Positions 40,801 to 54,700 of a DNA stretch of 64,000 nt are shown here, in pieces. A program made the translations under genes and the position numbers. This stretch comes from Atherinomorus stipes (lineage: Eukaryota; Chordata; Actinopteri; Atheriniformes; Atherinidae). The notes beneath the pieces were generated by a model. That model searched no databases, was not told the DNA's origin, and saw nothing but the letters and a program-made list of their open reading frames with translations. The stretch lies in contig JALJCO010001097.1 of the NCBI GenBank assembly GCA_023101725.1, positions 460,344-524,343 on the forward strand, given 5' to 3'. Each line of letters begins with the position of its first letter. The first letter of the stretch is position 1.

Positions 40801-43800
40801 GATGGATCCTTGGGCATATTCAGGGCTGCTGGTCAGGGAGGTGGAAATTTAAAGAACGCTACAAACACAAAGTCAAAGCCAAACTTGGACAACACAGGAG
40901 ATAATCTGCAAAACACAGACCTTAAATGATTTTGAGGACAAACTAAGCCTTGTGTTTGTGCCATTTATTACTGCACTTTGAATATGCATACTGTACTCTA
41001 TGTTCTTGTTACTCTGTGAACACTGACATAATTACATCTGAATAGGAATTTATCTTTTTATCAAGGAGAATAAATATTTCATCAAAGTTATCAAACTCAC
41101 AGAGAAATTATATTTGTGTTAGGCCTTGTGTCACAAAGCAATTCACAGCACAAATAAGCTGAGGAAAAAAAGGGGGGAAAAGAACAATGATAAATGAGTG
41201 GCACAGTCCATCCTTTCTCTCTTTACTGTAAATCCCACATCGCACCGTTCAGTGTCTATCTTTATGAAGAGAAGCTATGGCCAGGATAGCAGGCTGGGGT
41301 CAAAGCGGGTGGCCAGTGTTATTACAGAGTGTAATATCTATGTTTGACCAGCCAGACTACAGGGATTTGACTGACCGGCAGGCTGGCCGATGAATAGAGG
41401 GGAAAAGGGAGGAAAGGAGAGGCATAAACACTAGTAATGAAGAGGCTGCAGTCAAAGGTTAAAGCAGCATCAGAAAAACAACAAACTAACGCCCACCACA
41501 GAGAGAGACAAGGTGAGAGGTGGAGAAGAAGGAGAGAAGAGACAGACAGTGAAAGACACCTGGCAGAGGACAATCTAATCCCACCGCAGAAGGAAAACAC
41601 AGCTAAACAGTCGGCCTGCCCACCTGAAACTACACCACTGCAATCTGCAGCCAGGATTCACCGCTCCCTTAGCACATGAAAAATATAGTGCAATTTGGAG
41701 AGACTGGTGCCACTAATAAAATTTTAGAAAAATTATTCTGAACACAAAGCAACTCAAGAACAGGTTGACACAATATTTTCCTTAACTTTCTCAGGTAGCT
41801 GATCTTTTGTGACAGCCGTCACACATAAAGCAATGCTGTCTAATGCTGCCCCCTGTCTCCCACAATGGCCATCTCACTAATAAGTAAGACTGCAACAAAT
41901 ATAACTATTTCACTTACTTCTTCACAATGAAAACCAGATTTTACAGAATAAATTCCTTCATGCTATAACAAACTGAAACCCAACTTGCACTGTAGACATG
42001 TAAAGAACATGTCTACAGTGGAGAGCAAAATTTATATTAAAGTCTTGTAAGTCGCTGGAGCTGTTATGTGTATAGCTGTTAATTCTGATATGAGAGGGGC
42101 TGTCAGTTAAATACAATATTAAAGGGAATGGCTGTGGTGCTGAGCTGCTAGGCAATTCGCCTCATAGCTAAATTAATGATCCAATCATTGTAAATGCCAA
42201 TTGCCTGTAATCCCTGGCTGGAAGCAAATCAAAGAACGAAAGGATTCCGTTAAACAGTCACAAGCTCTCCCTCTCCCGCTCTCTTTTTTCATCTCCACGA
42301 GTCACCAGATGCCTCTCTTTCATTACCTTTTCCATCCACTTTCCTTTTCTCAACTCTGTAGCCCATGTCTGTATTTGGTTCCTATATGTCTCCCAGCTGC
42401 GGAATACAGGGAGGGTGTGTATGTGTGTGTTTTGGGGGGGGGGGTTCCAGGAGACAAGCAAAATCCCTGGGACAACTGGTCTGGTCACGGACAACTCAGG
42501 ACCCAGCAGCCATCCCTATTCTACCCTCTACTTCCCTGGCAAACATTTGCTCTCCAGCTTAGCCCTGAAGCTAGCCAGCAACTTACCCCCACACTCTTGT
42601 CTGGTAATGCCAATCAAAGTCTATGCAGCCTTCGGTTCTAGAGATGGAGAAGAAAGAAGGTAGAAAAGGGACACTGGGAGAGAGATGGAGAATGAAGGAC
42701 TAGAAAGGGAGGGGTAAGGGCAGTTCCCTGAGAGTCACAAGGCAAAGCCAGTGTCTATGGCAAAGACAAACAAAAAGACAAGACTCTTTCCCTATTGATA
42801 TGCACAAGCAGGGCCTATCGGCTAGTCTTCAGCTAAGACAAAAAGGAGGATAGCAAGAGAAAAGTGCTCTCTGGTGGACTTTATATTGTGTGAGTGGACA
42901 CAGTATGAGCAGAAAAGGGAGGCAGAAAGGTTGAAATTGGTGCAACATTTTTGTTGCATTCTATTTTCAAATGAACAGAAATGCAGTCCCTTGGTCTTTA
43001 TCATTTTTCTGTCAATGTTCACTATTAAGTTCTTCAGCTTTATTAAGAATAAGAAAATTTAACCAACTTCACTTAAATAATCATCAGAGATGACCTAACA
43101 CACCCAACAATCAATCTTGCACTTGTAGCTAGCAACAGAATGTTGCTGTATATACATGTGATATATGCAGGTTAAAGTTCTGGGTCTCATTTTCACACCA
43201 GGGGGGCCTTGAGATGCTTAAAGACAAGCATGTGTAAGAAAAAGACTCCAACAGGGAGCCCTGTTTAAGCTCACATTGTCCCTTCTCTATCCCCTATGGC
43301 CTCTTACAGCACCCCCACCAAGCTAACAGTCCTTGGTCTCTTTTCTGTGGCCATCGTTCCCCCCTCCCACACCACAGGGGCCCCTCCCCAGTGTTTGTAA
43401 TCCCAGCAGAAACACTTAAGGTTCACAGTGGGTGCTCATCAAAACCATCTGCCTGAGAGGAGAGTGAGAGAGAAAAAGGAGAGATGATGGAGAGAAGAGA
43501 AAGAGAGATGGATGTCCAGGGAAGTTGACTGCCTCCAGCTCAGATGCTGGTTTTACTAATCTGTTCAATTAGCACCTTGACAAGCCCTGCGAGTGGCCTG
43601 ATTATTATTAGTGTAATATCCATCTGCACTAAGGACCTATCTTGACCATAACGGTTGGAAAGAGACAGACAGCAAGACCGGCTTTAGTTGTTGCTTGAGA
43701 GTAAATCATTAAATCCAGATGTAGAACAGATCAGAAAACAAAACCAAAGTGGAAAATGCACAATTATGTAGAAAAAAACAGTGGAAAAATTTAGGACAAA

Positions 43801-46800
43801 TATTTACAACCCAATATATTTACTGAAAGTTCTTCTTATGACTTTATTTAACTGTGAGATATGATTGATAGTGCAACATCTCTGTCCCACCTGATCAGTC
43901 TTTGGAGACTGCATTTTCTAAAATGAGACAACGGGCTGCACGGTGTGAATAATAAATGATGCCTGCTCAGTTCTCCGCATGTGGGGTTAGACCGGGGCAG
44001 TAAAGGGCAGTAATGTATGTTTGTACGTGTAGAGAAGACCTGATTTGAATTCACAAACACTGACACACACTTTCTTATCTGCATAGGCAAGCAGTCACAC
44101 ACATTTTTTCATGCTCCTTAACCTTTAATCCATTTCCAGCTAGGATAGTGATACCAGCGGATAGAAAGGTGACTGCTTTCACACTAGGTTCAGTGTGAGT
44201 GGCTATTAATATTTCATAAACTGCCAAATCTACTGTCTAGTTTTAGATGAAGGAAATGAATGGACTTTTTTTCTGTACTCGCATAGTTAGATCAAACAGT
44301 CTTCAGTCATATAAACTGACTCTCTCAGTACTCTGCAGAGACTGGAGGAGAGGAGAAAAGACACAAGGCACAAGGAGTGGGAAGTACAAGAGGGGGTTGT
44401 ACAAGACTGCAGCTGTGAGAGTAATTATGTGCACTGAAATGTGATCATTTGTGATGAATAATGAATTGATGGCTGAGATAGACTAGCAATGTTTGGCAAA
44501 AGGAAGGAGAGCTGTGTTATGAGGAAATGAGAATCAGGTACAATAATATTATGCAAGTGAGAGCCTATATAATAAAACTTCTGTGTTTGCGTCTGTGCAA
44601 ACAAGTGACTTTTCAATGTCTTGATTGGTCTGTGTCTTACCTCCTGTATGGTTCTGGAGCCGGGGAAGTTGAGGCTGTAGTCCCTCTGAGCCTCACGGTG
44701 GCTAATAACCAGCAGGAAGTTCTGGTTTAAAGAGTCTTGGAGAGCACTAAATGAGGAAGGGGGAAATTAAAACAGTAAGAAACGGGGCTCAAGATGAAGG
44801 AAAAGACATTTAATTTGATGTATTTATTTGACAGGGACAATGTAATCAGACATAGTAAACAACGTTTGCTATTGATGAGATGCACAAAGAGTTTGTGGCA
44901 ACAAGGAATAATAATGCAAGATGGATGCAAAGAAAAGCAAACATTATTGCTGACTGAGTAAAGATAAGGCAAGCTGAAACATGTCAACTAGTGGTAGCCT
45001 GCTGGCCCACAGCGAGGTGGGTGCCTCCTCAGGGGGGCAGTCACCCTCTTTAATGGTTGTGTCTTAACAAGCCTGACCAGAGTTATGTTCAGCACAGCAG
45101 GCGCTCACAGCTACGACCACCTGCACAGAAACAGCATGGAGCCCATCAGTCTGCCTAAGCGCTAACAAAGCCATTGACTATTAGGAAGTAAACCCAGGAA
45201 AGTCTTGAGCACCTTCATGACAACACAACCTAACAACGCCTTAAAAGCAGGTTCTGCTGTGACGTATACTGTAATAATGTAGCATAAACGGAGATCTAAC
45301 CGGAATAAACTAACTTAAAATGGCTCTGAAAGGTGGATTTCTAGTTTTTGCTGTTTTTTCTCCTTTTCTTTGTTTTGTAAAGGGAGCTTTACACCTTCCT
45401 GAACATAGCCAAAACCTACCACATGACCTGATTAGCTTTACTACTATAAAAATAAAGCCATAGATCTAGTAAATGAGTTAAGGGTAAATGAGCTTTTCGA
45501 AGCTGTAGTTAGTAAGTTATAAAATATGCACCTATCTATCTAAAAACATTTCTGGATGCAAATTTTTGTTGTCGTTTTTATATTTTTCTAATTGTGAATG
45601 TTAGCTACCAATGGACAACCACTCAACCTGGTACAGTCTTAGGCAAGGTGATGGAAAGGGAAAAATCCAGAAGCACAGAAAGGATTTTCTTCACTCTTGC
45701 ATCTGTGCAATATAACCCTTTATTGAGCTTATGGTCAATAAGGGTTACATTACACACACACTTTTTGGTTCCTCCACAAAGCTTTAATTACTGATCACAA
45801 GTGGAAAAGAGTATGTAAAGGTAACAAACGCTGCTCTGAGATGTTTCTGAACTGACACCAGTAGCTCACTCTGTATTTTACAGCAGTGTAAGAGCTGAAG
45901 TGCTTGAGGTGGTGGGGGAATCAACTTTTGGAGGCTTCATTTACAATAAGCTGCGAGGTTAAGTAGCGTTTTGAGCAAACGCTGGGTCTGTGAGGGTGAA
46001 TAGCAATGGGAGGCTTAAAGGCCGAAACAGGCTCTTAATCAGGGCTCAGAAACCAAGGAGAGGAGGAAGAGTTGAGAGAAAAAGAGGGATGAGGGAATTA
46101 ATATGTAGCACACACATTAATTATGCAATCACACCCTTAATCTGTGCAGATCTGGACGAGCTTATGTTAACAGAAGCTCAAATTTACTGTAATGACAGCA
46201 TATTTACATTGACTAAAACTACGAAATCAATATGTAAATGTAATGTTTGTTGTAGCTAACTGGAGAAGATTGGAAATGTGTGAAGTGGGAAGGATGGATG
46301 CATATGTAATAGAGCTGAGCAGAAGGATGAGAGAGATGGGTGTGCATGTGTGTTTGAGGAAGAGAGGAGAAATGAAAGGGGTAGGGACACATAAATAAGG
46401 ATCTAGCTAATATCATGATTATGTTTGGACAAAGTCCCAAGCTGCTGCTGGCAGGCAGCTACACTCCTAAACGGGCAGAGATAGAGGGTAAACTGAGTGG
46501 AAGTGTTACTCTGTCCTTCCAAGCAAAGAAAGAACATCTTATCAGTCATTTATGGAAGGCTGACAAGACATTTGGTGTGCGCATGGGTACAGTTCTGCTC
46601 AAGATTTACTTTGAAAAATCAGATCACTTATTGTGCTCCATAGTACAAATATAGCTACTTAAAATATCACATGCCTCCAGCAGGAAAAACACATCCATTC
46701 ATAATGAGTCATTTCCCTGGCATTTGCCATCTGTCTAAAGAGGCCTGCTGGTATAAATATAAACAGAACAAGCTTGTTTCAAGTCTAATATGCCTTTGTC

Positions 46801-48676
46801 TGGACTGTTTTCACCACTGATGTTCTCAAAGCTGCCATCTTCTGAAAAAGCAGTCCCCTTAACAATAAAGGGTTGAAATACGGACATCTCCGTGTTTGCC
46901 TCCACCATCAGGGGTCTCTTTCTCACTCTGCACACATGATGGGTGACATCTAGGTCGGTCTGCAACATCTCTGGAGGCACTTGACATGGCATAAGGGTGC
47001 TGGGAAGAGAATGTCATTTAACTTTATGGACAGCAAAAGCAAAGCGTTCTGCAGGGGGAAAAGAGCAGGCTAAACAGATTGGTTTCATTCTGAGGTAAGC
47101 CCATCGCCTAAGCTGTTAGTCCCCATGGCACAGAGCAGACTCTAGACCTTATTAAACTATTATTGCCAGACACAGAGATGCACACCATCCACACAATGTG
47201 TCATGTGTCTGAAAAACACAAATACTCATACAAACACACGTTGTCCTAAACACATTTTTCGGTAACCTCTTGTTGATAAATCCTGTGTACCATAACGTGC
47301 GTTTCAACATTTGAAAACACACAAACCAGCACAATGCATATGACTTTTCTTTTCTCTACAGAGGGAGTCATGGAGTATACATAAGGTCTTCTTACCTCCT
47401 CCACATTTTGCATCTACAACAAAGCAGAAAGATGCGAAATCGTTCATGCTCTGCTCTGTTTTGGTCTTCCATGACGTCCAAAAGTTAATCAGCATGCTAC
47501 CCATTAGATTTTTCCCATCAAGGTAAAATAACTAACCTGCTTACTATCTCCCTACAGGATGTATGTATCGACTGCTGGATGGCTCACACATCGGTGAGGG
47601 AACAAAAAATGCAATAAAAAGACAAAAAACATGCACATAAAACCTAATGAATCTTCCTTGCAATTTCAAATGTCTTCAAGAGTTCAAATTAAAATAACCT
47701 TTCATTGGCAAACATGCTTGCTGGGAGCTAGAGCGGAGAATAAACAAGAAAGGAAACAGGCTCCATTGAAATATTCATCAGGCCTTCATCATTTATGCAA
47801 GAGATTAGCTCTTCCTCAACACTCTGGTATTCACAGGCAGTCATCAGCATGGTCTTCTTCGGACCAGACTTTCACACTGCAGTACAAACTGCACATCACT
47901 AACTAAATAACTACCTGAGACAGATTGGTGCTCAGAGGAAAATCTCCCAAAGCCTCAAGATTTATTTCTAATCAAACAAGACAACCAAGAAGAGTTTGCT
48001 CAGTGCGACCATAATGACAGTGCAGCACTATTTAATCAGCCGGTTTGGTTTAGGTGTGTGTACCACATGAGCCAAGCTCTGCAAGGTAATTGCCAGGGAT
48101 ATTACAATTTATGGGACATTTGCATTTTTACTAAGCAACAATTTTAAAGCAAATAAACACTGTGAAATTAAATTTGGCAGGATGATGCATATTAAACAAC
48201 TGAAGGGTGGTTCGGGTTTGGGGAAATCACATCAGTGAACACCACAATTATTCTATCTAATTTCATATATAAAAAGAACATTTCGTTTTTAGAACAAGTG
48301 TTTTTGATACTACCACAAGGGCAGACAAATCTAATAAAAATGACTGAATCCAACAAGCAAAAAAAATAAACGAATTAATCAATTTAAAAAAAAGGGGGAT
48401 AATAAGGTCTGTTTGTTGGTTTCCTACAGAGGCTACCAAAAGATTCAATCAGAGCTCCACTGAGGATGACTTTGTGACAGATAACAATTTTTTTTTTCTA
48501 TCATTCTGACTGTTATATAATCAGTACCCAATTTATTTAATCAATGCAGTCAATTAAATGCAATCTGATACAAGTACAGACCAAAAGTCGCAAAACACCC
48601 TTCTTTTTCTTCTTTCAAGCAGATTGAAGAAGTTCAAGCCCAGTAATGATAAAAAGGTAAATGATGAGCTGCCAGA

Positions 48677-48713
<37 letters not shown>

Positions 48714-51700
48714 AAAAGGGGCTCCCTGCAATAAAAAGTAATGCACATTTCAGAATTATACAGAAGGCGTGTTGGGGCAGCACGGAATGAACTTCAATGT
48801 GCTCTGCCTCAAACAAAAGTTGATCAAGCCATGAAAAAGGGTGCTACCATATCATAGAAGTCTCTCAACTTCCCTGGATTACTTACAACAACATCTATCT
48901 TTCTGGAAAAACAGGGGTGTTCTAAAACTTTTCACTAGTATTTAACAACGCTGAGCAGTACGAGACAACCCTGGACAAACACTACAGTTTTTAAAAAAAA
49001 TTATAAAAATAACAATAATCACAGTAGTAATAATAACAATAATAATAATGATAATAACAATAATAATAATAATAATAATGTATAAATGGTTGTTTATTGT
49101 TTCATGTTTGTTTTTGTTTGTTTGTTTGTTTGTTTGGGATTTTTTCCAAAATATAAGTAAAGCTTATATAAAAACATAGAATTTTCTGCAGATCGATTCT
49201 AAAGATATGGATGAAACTACACAAAAGCCCCATACAAATAATGTGTGTTTCTTTTATCAACAACTTTGGAACTAGAAAAATGTTATAGAGGATATTAAAA
49301 AGACCCTATTTTAAAACGACTAAGTTAGATTTGATTTTCTGTTGTATTTTGATTGTGGTTAACTGAACAATGATCAAATGCAGGTCAGAGAAGTGAAGAA
49401 GCAAGGACAAGACAGAAGGAACAAGGAAAATGCACCTTTGATTTTCTGTGAACATGTGCAGTGTTATGGTCTCCATTTTGCTTGTTAAAGGGAAAAGAAA
49501 TTAATTACCATCAATGCAAAATTGTCTGTCCTTGTGTTGTTGTGAAGTGCAAAAAAGACTATGTAATAGGCACTTAATTGGGATCAATATATATATGGCT
49601 ACATTTGCCAGGATAAAATCATAACATTAGAACCTAAATTGGTATGATGATTGAGTTTTGACCTTAAACAGCAATAATATAATATAGTGTGCCTCCCACC
49701 TGCAAACATAAATCTGAGGCCTGTAGTGACAATGAGCATCATCGCATCATGTACTACATCAAATTTGCACACACTGCAGTATAATTGTGTGTACTGTGAA
49801 TATACGCTGTGACCACAGATTATTTTTACTACAAGCTCACAGCTTGTTTGGTCTCGCTACAGGGGTACTGCTCCCCTCATATTCTGTGATCTGTCACCTA
49901 TCCTCTCACAGTATGACAGCAGGGTCACCACATTCGCACACACCCACACACATACACAAATGTGCATGCACACAGGAGCCCACCCACCCCTTTTAGGTAC
50001 AACTGTCTGCCACTAAAATAGCTGACACAGAATAATGAGCTCCTGACACCCAAAATGATATCGATAACACTTGGAGAAATGGCAATGGTGCTGCTAAAAA
50101 GACACAGCAGTTAGCAGGGGAGTGAGAATATGAGGAAAGAGCAGGGGAGGGAAGACTGGGAAGATGAGGGCCATTAGCTGCCAACACAATATAACTACCA
50201 CTTAGCCTAACTAGCAGGCAAAGAGGCAAATTGCCAACTGACTTCTTGGCAGTTTGTTGTGTACTGCTAACATGCGGATGCTTTTATGAGTAAGAGCTAC
50301 AGCTCAATTCATATTTTAATCCATGGTTAACAACCTAAGGAAACTTTAAGCAACACTTAGACTAAACATTTCATTAGGGATGTAACGACTTGAAAATTTC
50401 ATATCACGGTTATTGTGACCAAAAGGATCACGGTTACCATTTTTATCGGGGTATTATAGAAATATCCCCCCACCACCTTTAAAAACATCCAAAATTGGTC
50501 TAAATGTCTACTTTGTCTTTTTTAAAGGGGGAAAAAAAATCTAAATAAAACTATCCATGTGGGTGCCTTCGTTACCTTTTGACATGTTTTCATAAATTAA
50601 ACATTGCAAACTGCGATTGCTGCTGTTTTTCCAGCCAGTGAGCAGCATCGCTGAGTTTTTTTATAGTGAGGTAATCAATCATGGTTGTAATGATAATTAA
50701 AATTTTAAATGGTATTACTAATTGTATTTTATCACGGTTAACCATTTTACCGGTAATTGTTACATCCCTACATTTCATAAACTTACAAATTTGCTAAAAC
50801 TCCTCCATAAGTGGATTGTAAAATAATTATTTGCACTTCATTTAATTATATATTTCAGCAGACCATCTATACAGAAACAAGACTGTAGATGCAATTAAAA
50901 AACAAAAAACTAATTTTATGACCAAATTATTCCACTGTATAGCATTATTGCTTCTGATTTAGATGTTTCATATAATTAATGATACATATTTCTACATACA
51001 CAAGAATCACTTCTTTATTTCTTTTTCATCATAAAAGTGGCACCTTGAACCCTCATTCTCCTCATTTTACTGAAAAATGCCTGCAAACCCCAAATACAGA
51101 GAAAAACTCAAGCCTTATGACAATATGAAATATTGTAATAATATAATAAAAAACATAACAGTAAATATTGCCAAAAAATCGTACAAAAGCATGCTCAAAA
51201 ACAAAAAAAATATCCCAGTCAAGTATGGAAACTTGTGCTCATGTCAATCCAAACAAAACACACGTGATGTTCATGAATAAATTGATTCCTTTACACGGCT
51301 CTTTTAAATGAACGATGAGAATCTAATCCCAGTTGTACGCCATTCTTTTTTTTATATCTCCAAATTGTCCACACTACCTTCACGCGATACATGTGTGCCA
51401 TCATAGGAGTGTAATATCCAACATGCGTCATTCGTGTCAATGCATCTATGGGCAGTTTTTTAGGAAACAAATATGAGTTCCAAAATGTCTTTTCAAAACA
51501 TTTGCTAAAATTTGCACTAATGTAGCCAAGATTTGTTCTGTTTTTGTTTATATTTTGCTTGTGTTCCTGCATTTAAAAAAAAAAAAAAAAAATCCTATAA
51601 AGTGGATTTTCATACTGTATTGGTACGTATAATTTTTTCCTAATTATGACTAATAATGCAGAATATGTCACACCAATAGAGTACATATTGATGGGTTGTG

Positions 51701-54700
51701 CAGTTTGATTTATTCTCATCCAAAATCTTACCTTATAATTTGCTACGAGTGATTATTTTACTTGATAAAACAGGTTACTGTTGATTGAAATAAAAAATAA
51801 AAAACAATAAAATAAAAAATAAGAATGAGCCATTCTCATAAATGGCCCTTTAAAAAGGAACGGCTCACTTCAAGAGCCATAAATCCCATTGCTAATCAAA
51901 ATTGGGGGTCGACTGATAATCAGCCTGGCTGATAACTGGTCGACCTCTAATTCTAATTAGTGTTATTACAGTTCTGTGATAGTGAATAAATGTGTGAAAA
52001 CCAAAATGAGAGGCTGTAGAAGAGCATAGTGAGATAAAACACGGCATCCTCCCAAGCATTAGAAAATCACATACAGTAAAAGAAATCTTTATGACGTCAT
52101 AATTTTGAGTATCAGTTATTGGACTCCATGTCTACTAACAATCGGTAATGGCCAAGAAAAAAAATATATTGGTTGACCTGCAATTAGAACAAATTCATAC
52201 GTCCACCTGCCAACTATAACTAGATTACCACAGAGACTTATGACTTCATCGACTGACCTTTCAGAAGGAATAGATTCATGTACCCAAAATGAAAAGAGAA
52301 ACGGCTTTCTCTGAAAATTTCAATAATCATCATTGACTATTACTGAAGTGACAGACAGCTGGGATTTGGAAAATGGTATATGCGTGGATGAACAGTACCA
52401 GTCAAAAGTTTGAAGACACCTACCCATTCAAATGAAATGGGTAAGTGTCAAAATTTTTGACTGGTACTGTACATGACCCCTAAGGAGGAAGACATAATGC
52501 AACATCCAAGCAACAATGTTATGTTGAATATACAAATATGGGGAGGAAATTATTATTTACATAACAAAAATTGAAGCAGCACTCTCCTTTCAAAATGTCA
52601 CCATCAATGTGAGAAAATGAAATCACCAACAGGTCAAATGTATCTCAGTAAATCAATGACAAGGAATTCTGCTGGTTGAATTCTGGATGCGCACTTTTCT
52701 TTTTTTTTTTGTTGGACACATATCTCCACCTAGTGTTGGCTATTAGGTACTACACTCACATTACCACTGGAGTACTTCATTGCACATGTGCATCAGGACG
52801 GTGAGAGAAAGATCTACTCTAAGATTACAAATGGAAAGAAAAGTCAGAGAAAGGGTACAGTAGAGTGAGAACCTGTTTTTGCTGGTGCTGGCAGTAGGAG
52901 CGATGTCTGGGGTCAGGACGTACAGGCTGTTGTTCTTAGGCAGGTGTAAACTTCTCAGCACCGTCTGATCATAAGCACAGGCACATATGCACATAACTTA
53001 TTAAAAGGACTTAGAGCTGGGGAGCCAATATGTTTATAATGAATGAATGCTTGATCCCATCTAAAGGTGCAACATCTCTTATATTTTAATGAAAACCTTT
53101 AGGGCTACATATGCATTAGGGCTACACAGCCAGAGCAGAAAATATTGCTTCTGAACAAATTACATAGCACTGAGTGAGAGATATGCAACAGGAACTTTTT
53201 ATGAAACTAATGTTAGTAATGTTATACTTTATTCTAAAATCTGGATTGGCTAAAAGTGTTGATAGAAACATCAATATATTAAAATTAAGGAGGGGGATAT
53301 GCAAAACAACAAAATAGATCATTCAAAAATTGTTAGCAGGATAAACCGATAAAGTTTACTTAATTCTTAATGCAACATTGTGTTTTTTTCCATTTTAAAG
53401 AAAAAAAATACTCACACTGTCAGAGACATCTCCGCTCTTCCATCCCTTCAGCTGCATTTTCGACACTGGAACACTAAGCTCTGTCTCAAGGATTTGTTTG
53501 ATTTCCCCTATGAGTTGAATTACACAAAAATCTGGTCACATATCAAACTATTCCAATTATGTAAGACAACAGCAGAGGCTGATTCGGCAAAGAAACGCCA
53601 GAGGAAATTATCGAGGAGAAGAAAAAGAAAAAGGCACAAACTAAGAGATAAAATGAAAGTCAACATAAGACTGACTTCTACTGTCTGGAGAGAGCTCACA
53701 GTACAGGTAGGATGCAAGATGGATGACGAATTAGCCATCGATAGGGGAGTGCCTAAAGTTGGCCAAAGTTCAATCTTTAAGATGGGCTGGAGAAGATCAT
53801 ACACTGTCATTCAACTCTCATATCATTAATAGAAGATCTTCGAGAAAAACTAACACAACTCTGTCAGAAATTAATGGTGTGGCACTGAAACTTATCAAAA
53901 TATGCCATGGCAAATGTTTTCCATAATAAAAGCTTTAGGTGGTCCGACAGAATACTCAGACTATATGCGTTACTGTTTTTTTTGTTTGTTGTCTTTGTTA
54001 AAAAGAGTATATTGTGCAATTGTTAAAATTGTTTTATTACTAAAACACCTAGAGGTGTTTTGCCCAGTAAAGAGGTGAGGCCACCATAAAGGTCACACTT
54101 CAATCAATATTACCATTTTCCCACATTCCCACCCCTCATTCCACTATGTCTTAACGTTACTAAATGTTTCCAATACTTGACTGACTGCATTTTTCAAGGA
54201 AACTGACATTAATGTCATAGATTTACTGTAGCTGTACATTTCATTTTATTTTGAGCAAAATGAAAAATGACATCTTGATAACCTAAAAAAGGTAGATTTG
54301 TTCATAGACGTAGCAACAAATCTATATCAATAATCTGTAACAGAGGCTTAAAACATAAACAGATAGTTAAATTTATAACAATTATATGTGTAAAGATTAA
54401 TTATTCACTCTAATTTCTTGACAATATCCCTTAAAGACAAAAAACAGTCAAGGTGAAAGTAAATGGTTTTGTTCTGTATGAGAGTGTTAACAAATTATGT
54501 ATGCAAATGTGTGTGTGTGAGTGTTGTGTGGTGCTCACCAACTGTGCTGCCCTCTTCGAGCACCAACTCCACGGAGCATTGCCGATACTCCACCCGGAAG
54601 TTGAGCATCCGTGGCTGACGCTCCACAATGTGCCGAGAGGAGGGATTGATGGGGCAAACCACTGAAGCCGAGGATGATTGAGGAGAAGAGGATGAAGATG

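Larger units (their letters stand above)
40037..44640. other. faf1 intron 7, possible regulatory blocks
   Basis: 4.6 kb without transposon ends. It holds a CpG-rich block (40390-40740), purine and pyrimidine tracts (41390-41560, 42256-42350, 43450-43511), a G10 run at 42436-42445 and a complex stretch at 43520-43640. No exon recognised. Confidence 0.7.
44747..52872. other. faf1 intron 6, hAT and simple repeats
   Basis: 8.1 kb. The first 3.8 kb looks unique. It then holds an A33 run (48680-48712), (AAT)n (49011-49080), TGTT units (49107-49136), a hAT with perfect duplication (50375-50770), a probable MITE (51903-52186) and a 77-bp Tc1-type palindrome (52393-52469). Confidence 0.75.

Noticed and set aside
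48680..48712. A33 run as the tail of a processed pseudogene or SINE
   Set aside because: No retroposed body upstream and no flanking duplication.
52090..52100. ATGACGTCAT palindrome as a CRE site
   Set aside because: Lies inside a probable MITE; a single 8-bp match in 64 kb is expected at this rate or nearly so, with no promoter nearby.
53380..53829. 149-codon + strand frame across exon 5
   Set aside because: It is antisense to a confirmed exon and its Lys/Arg stretch comes from A/G-rich intron sequence.
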